Both the position numbers and the translations under genes were made by a program. Under the pieces are notes generated by a model. The model did no database searches and was not told the origin of the DNA. It saw nothing but the letters and a program-made list of their open reading frames with translations. 64,000 nucleotides of DNA, taken from assembly GCF_000524195.1 (NCBI RefSeq), contig NW_020170393.1, positions 124,001 to 188,000 on the forward strand, given 5' to 3'. How positions within the stretch are numbered: position 1 is the stretch's first letter; each line of letters begins with the position of its first letter. Origin of the DNA: Echinococcus granulosus. Lineage: Eukaryota; Platyhelminthes; Cestoda; Cyclophyllidea; Taeniidae. This document shows, piece after piece, positions 61,001-64,000 of this stretch.

Positions 61001-62776
61001 ACAGACAGTCTCGACTTGACGCCTACTTCAGCCTCCTTCTGTGGCTGGGCAGGGCTGACTTGGTGGCAAGGAAGTGTGTGGAGGTGCAGCACATGCCTTT
61101 TTGGCTAATGTGGGCCCTGGAGCTGATGTTGAAGGGTTCTGCTTCACGCACAAACACTAGTTGCCTTGTGGAGAGCGAAGTGCCACAGGCTGATAATGCT
61201 CCTGACGATTTTCTCAAGCACAAGGTGAGGTTTTTCATGCACGAATATTTCTGATATTTTTAGTCCCGATTTCCTTCTTCACCTTTATGAGTGTATGTCT
61301 ATAGTTGGGTTGAATTTAATACCTGTTTTTTGAACAGATCATTCAGTTGAGCACCTCTAACGAGTACACCTGGGCCTCGACACTACTGGTGTGCGCGGGC
61401 CAAACCACAGAGGCGGTGCGCCTCCTCCTGCAGTGTGGTCGCGCCAAAGAGGCCCTCCTCCTCTTCCGACTGCGCCTCAACCCTGAGGCAAATTTTGACC
61501 TCCAGTCGAGGTGTCTTGACCTCCTCGCCGAACGCCTAGCTCACACCGGACTCCCCAATTCTGCACTCGCCTTCCTCGCCGCGGGACAGACGGAGCGGGC
61601 CGTCACAGTGGTGCGCAGTTCTGCTGCTGCCTCCGACCCTCCGCTCGACCACGTCGTTGCTCTCTGGACTGCTTCCGCCATTCTCCCCGATAACCTGTCT
61701 ATGGCCTTTAAGTTGGCCTACTACTGCATCATTTACGCAGCGAATCTGAGCATCGAGAAGGAACGTGGACGTTTTTTGGCTCAATGGAGAGTCGCGCTGC
61801 CCGCTCAGGTTGATGTAGACTATCTGCTGAACTGTGCGAGCTTCCTACTTCTCAGTGAGTGGACTGAGGCTGTTGTCCTGCCGGGAACTGAGTTGGCTCA
61901 GATAGTGGGTGATCGACAACCGAGCCTGGAGGAGGCGGAGTGTGTAGCAAGTGTCGTGGTGGATTTTGCCGCGGCGTGCTTGACCGAGGATTCGAAGTCG
62001 CTGGAGAAGTCATTGGAGATCCTAAAAGAGGCCCACCCCAATGCATATGCTAACCTCATAGAGAGATTAAATATCAAGAGAATGAATTCTTCTATTCCAC
62101 CTATATTTATACGCATTTGTCAACTTTTTTAATGAAATCCAATTTTACCATTAAAGTGATTCTTCTGATTCCTATGCTATGTAGCGCACCGCGTGTCCCC
62201 CTAATGCGTATGCCTTTTTTTCTCTTTTATCCAACAGATGAGTGAGAATAAAACTGTTGTGATTGAGCAGCACACTTCTTCAGGACAGACCCTAAAACCG
62301 GTATTTATCTATTCTCGGGAGGAATATTTCGATGCTCCCCTACCATCCCAGAAGTGAGTGACTGCGTTTTGAAGGTCTATTCGCCAACTACTGTTCATTC
62401 TGTCTCCCACGTATCTTTCCCTAGACCAAAATTGGAATTGCAGTTACGTCCATATGATCTAAATTCTTCTGTTTCGGCACCGTCATTGTTCGGGAGTAGA
62501 CATTTTTGTAAAAGAAGGCTTGAGGGAACAAAAATGATTTATCTTTGTAGGCCTTTTGTTTACTTATGGGACACATGTGTATATATGACTTGTTCTGTTT
62601 TCTTTATTTCCCGATTCATTTGATATCACTTTTTGCCTTGCCAGATGTGCTTTTTTGACTTGTGTCAAGAATTGGTACTATTTTGGCTCGCTTTGTTCTT
62701 AGATCACATCAGGTCTCGACCCTCAGTGTGCCTCGTGAATCGCCTAACATCATAGCCATGCCAAAACACCTTCCTT
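58082..62776 (+). CDS. GEMIN5: Gem-associated protein 5 (Gemin5), 3' end unresolved
   Basis: Gemin5 recognises the cap and Sm site of snRNAs and delivers them to the SMN complex for Sm-core assembly in the cytoplasm. My exon model is 58082-58861, 59044-61224, 61338-about 62132, 62238-62353 and 62703-62776. Exons 1-2 encode the tandem WD40 propellers. An N-terminal LTWFRAS (Trp23-Phe24) lines up with the human Trp14-Tyr15. LQGHGTRISSLEWSPCDADL, LLSGSYDCTATVW and HLSRVFVCAWSSHDPDLVFTG match the last WD repeats. After a low-complexity linker, LWLGRADLVARKC...FWLMWALEL starts the TPR-like dimerisation domain, which continues in exon 3 (TEAVRLLLQCGRAKEALLLFR, RLNPEANFD). Exons 4 and 5 have good splice sites (GTGAGT and GTAAGT donors) and stay open. 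Exon 3 has no GT donor in the phase that exon 4 needs, so that junction is unsolved. Later exons probably lie beyond 62776. Up to here about 1.2-1.3 thousand residues are covered (human 1508). Confidence 0.85.
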
Positions 62777-64000
62777 GTAAGTTAGTATCGAGATATTTAA
62801 CTGAACTATGCTTCTCTCAAAATCTCCAAAATGCCTGCTTTTTCTACTCTAAACCATCCCTAATTCGGCTGGGTTACTCTAGGAGTCATTCGTTCTTTCC
62901 ATGTTCTATCAGCTTTAAAGAACCTTGATGCTACCCATGTCGGTGTTATTTTGGAAATAACAATCGCGATTTTGGGTGATTTTTAATTTTTAATTAGATC
63001 CTTATGCTCTCTGCCCATCATACCATTTGTTGTAAAACGACAAAGGGTTTTATTCATGGTGTTTGTAATTTTTTGACCGGCAGGCAATTCACTTTCCTGA
63101 GGGCTCTACTCCGTAGTTTTTTTCATAATCTCATGGGCTATTGTCAAATCCAATCGCAACTTGGTTTCATTTCTATTAGACTTTTTCCCGGAACCGCGTC
63201 ACTAACTGCTTATTTAAAATGCATTCATTTGTTGTGTTGCGACGAATTTCTATACATTGCCGGTACCTTTGTATATCGGCTTGATTTATTATGGTCGAAA
63301 GTGTTTGGAGAATTTAACAGGCAATACACATCGAATGCTTGCTGTGAATATTGCTGGAGCAGGTTGTCATTGTTCGTGAGTACCTGTTCCTTTGCTGTGG
63401 TTTCGAGATATTCAGCGATTCATGAGTTAATATCACTTCGAGAAGTCATGGTAAGCCCACTTTATTTTTTCATTCTCTTTTAAATCTGTTTTCAAGCATA
63501 TTAATAAACTGAAACAAATTCACAAGAAATGGGGGCTCTCATGTTTCGGTAACCGTGACAAACATCCACCTCAAGTGTCATTGGTGTCCGGACGACCTTA
63601 ATCATAATTGTGGTAACTTCATCTCAAACTGATTTCTATAAAAAGGCCTTGTTAAGACTAGTTACTATCTATTTTGAGGGTTTTGGCTCTGCACGATCTT
63701 TGCTATCGTTACCGAAGATTTCCATGATTGCCGATTCGCTTTAGCACAAAGGTCAGTTCGGCTCCTAGCGGCGGAATATAATGCAAATAGCTGATTCCAG
63801 TGCTAAGTTTGCGTGCCGCCAGCGCAGGCGTGCTTTGTAATCGCGTACCCGCATCTTCCTGGTCATTCCCAGACAAACAGCACGTGACGTCTTAACACCA
63901 AAGTGACATCATGCGGGTGAATTAACTTGTTTACCTTAGTAACTTTATTACCTTTTGATGAGCCGAAGTTGGTGAATGGTGTGTTTAATACTATATCGGC
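62777..64000. other. Probable Gemin5 intron or flank at the right edge
   Basis: I see no exon I can place. An open frame of 159 codons at 63004-63483 on the + strand has no recognisable motif and does not join exon 5 in phase through any acceptor I tried. The remaining Gemin5 exons may be here or beyond the window. Confidence 0.35.

Overview
This window is nuclear DNA of a metazoan, most likely a parasitic flatworm and probably a tapeworm. The protein-coding genes are broken by short spliceosomal introns. They encode animal proteins: a heparan sulfate epimerase, a lysosomal membrane protein, a spliceosome subunit, a ciliary tektin, a forkhead factor, a universal stress protein (kept in flatworms, absent from vertebrates) and Gemin5. 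Base composition is near 40-43% GC. A family of miniature LTR elements is scattered through the intergenic DNA. I recall such elements being described in taeniid cestodes, but the exact organism is inference.

Left block (1-17.7 kb), gene-dense: the last exon of D-glucuronyl C5-epimerase (GLCE, +), a full-length miniature LTR element, a six-exon GLMP/NCU-G1-like gene (+), a complete 13-exon PRPF6 gene (-) that converges on GLMP, and a five-exon tektin (+) divergent from PRPF6. Exon joins were worked out by hand from splice sites and reading phase. They give open reading frames of about 462, 935 and 444 residues, close to the sizes usual for the families.

Middle block (17.7-53.2 kb), gene-poor: there is one recognisable gene, a single-exon FoxD-like forkhead gene at 23.4-24.2 kb, with TATA and CCAAT motifs upstream. 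About 29 kb to its right has no gene I can support. That stretch holds four full-length LTR elements and six solo or partial LTRs in both orientations. A 100-base assembly gap lies at 19059-19158. A separate dispersed repeat occurs as two copies flanking the tektin gene.

Right block (53.2-64 kb): a universal stress protein gene (-) with its own TATA/CCAAT promoter, a full-length miniature LTR element with a perfect 5-bp target-site duplication (AAGAG), and most of a Gemin5 gene (+) whose C-terminal end is not resolved here. The genes are not an operon. PRPF6 (U4/U6.U5 tri-snRNP) and Gemin5 (snRNP assembly) both serve pre-mRNA splicing, but nothing shows they are co-regulated.

The most rewarding object is the miniature LTR family (12 copies or fragments in 64 kb). 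It has LTRs of about 190 bp starting TG, a polypurine tract directly before the 3' LTR and a non-coding interior of about 610-735 bp. The second is a 32-residue insertion in the epimerase exactly between two expected catalytic tyrosines.
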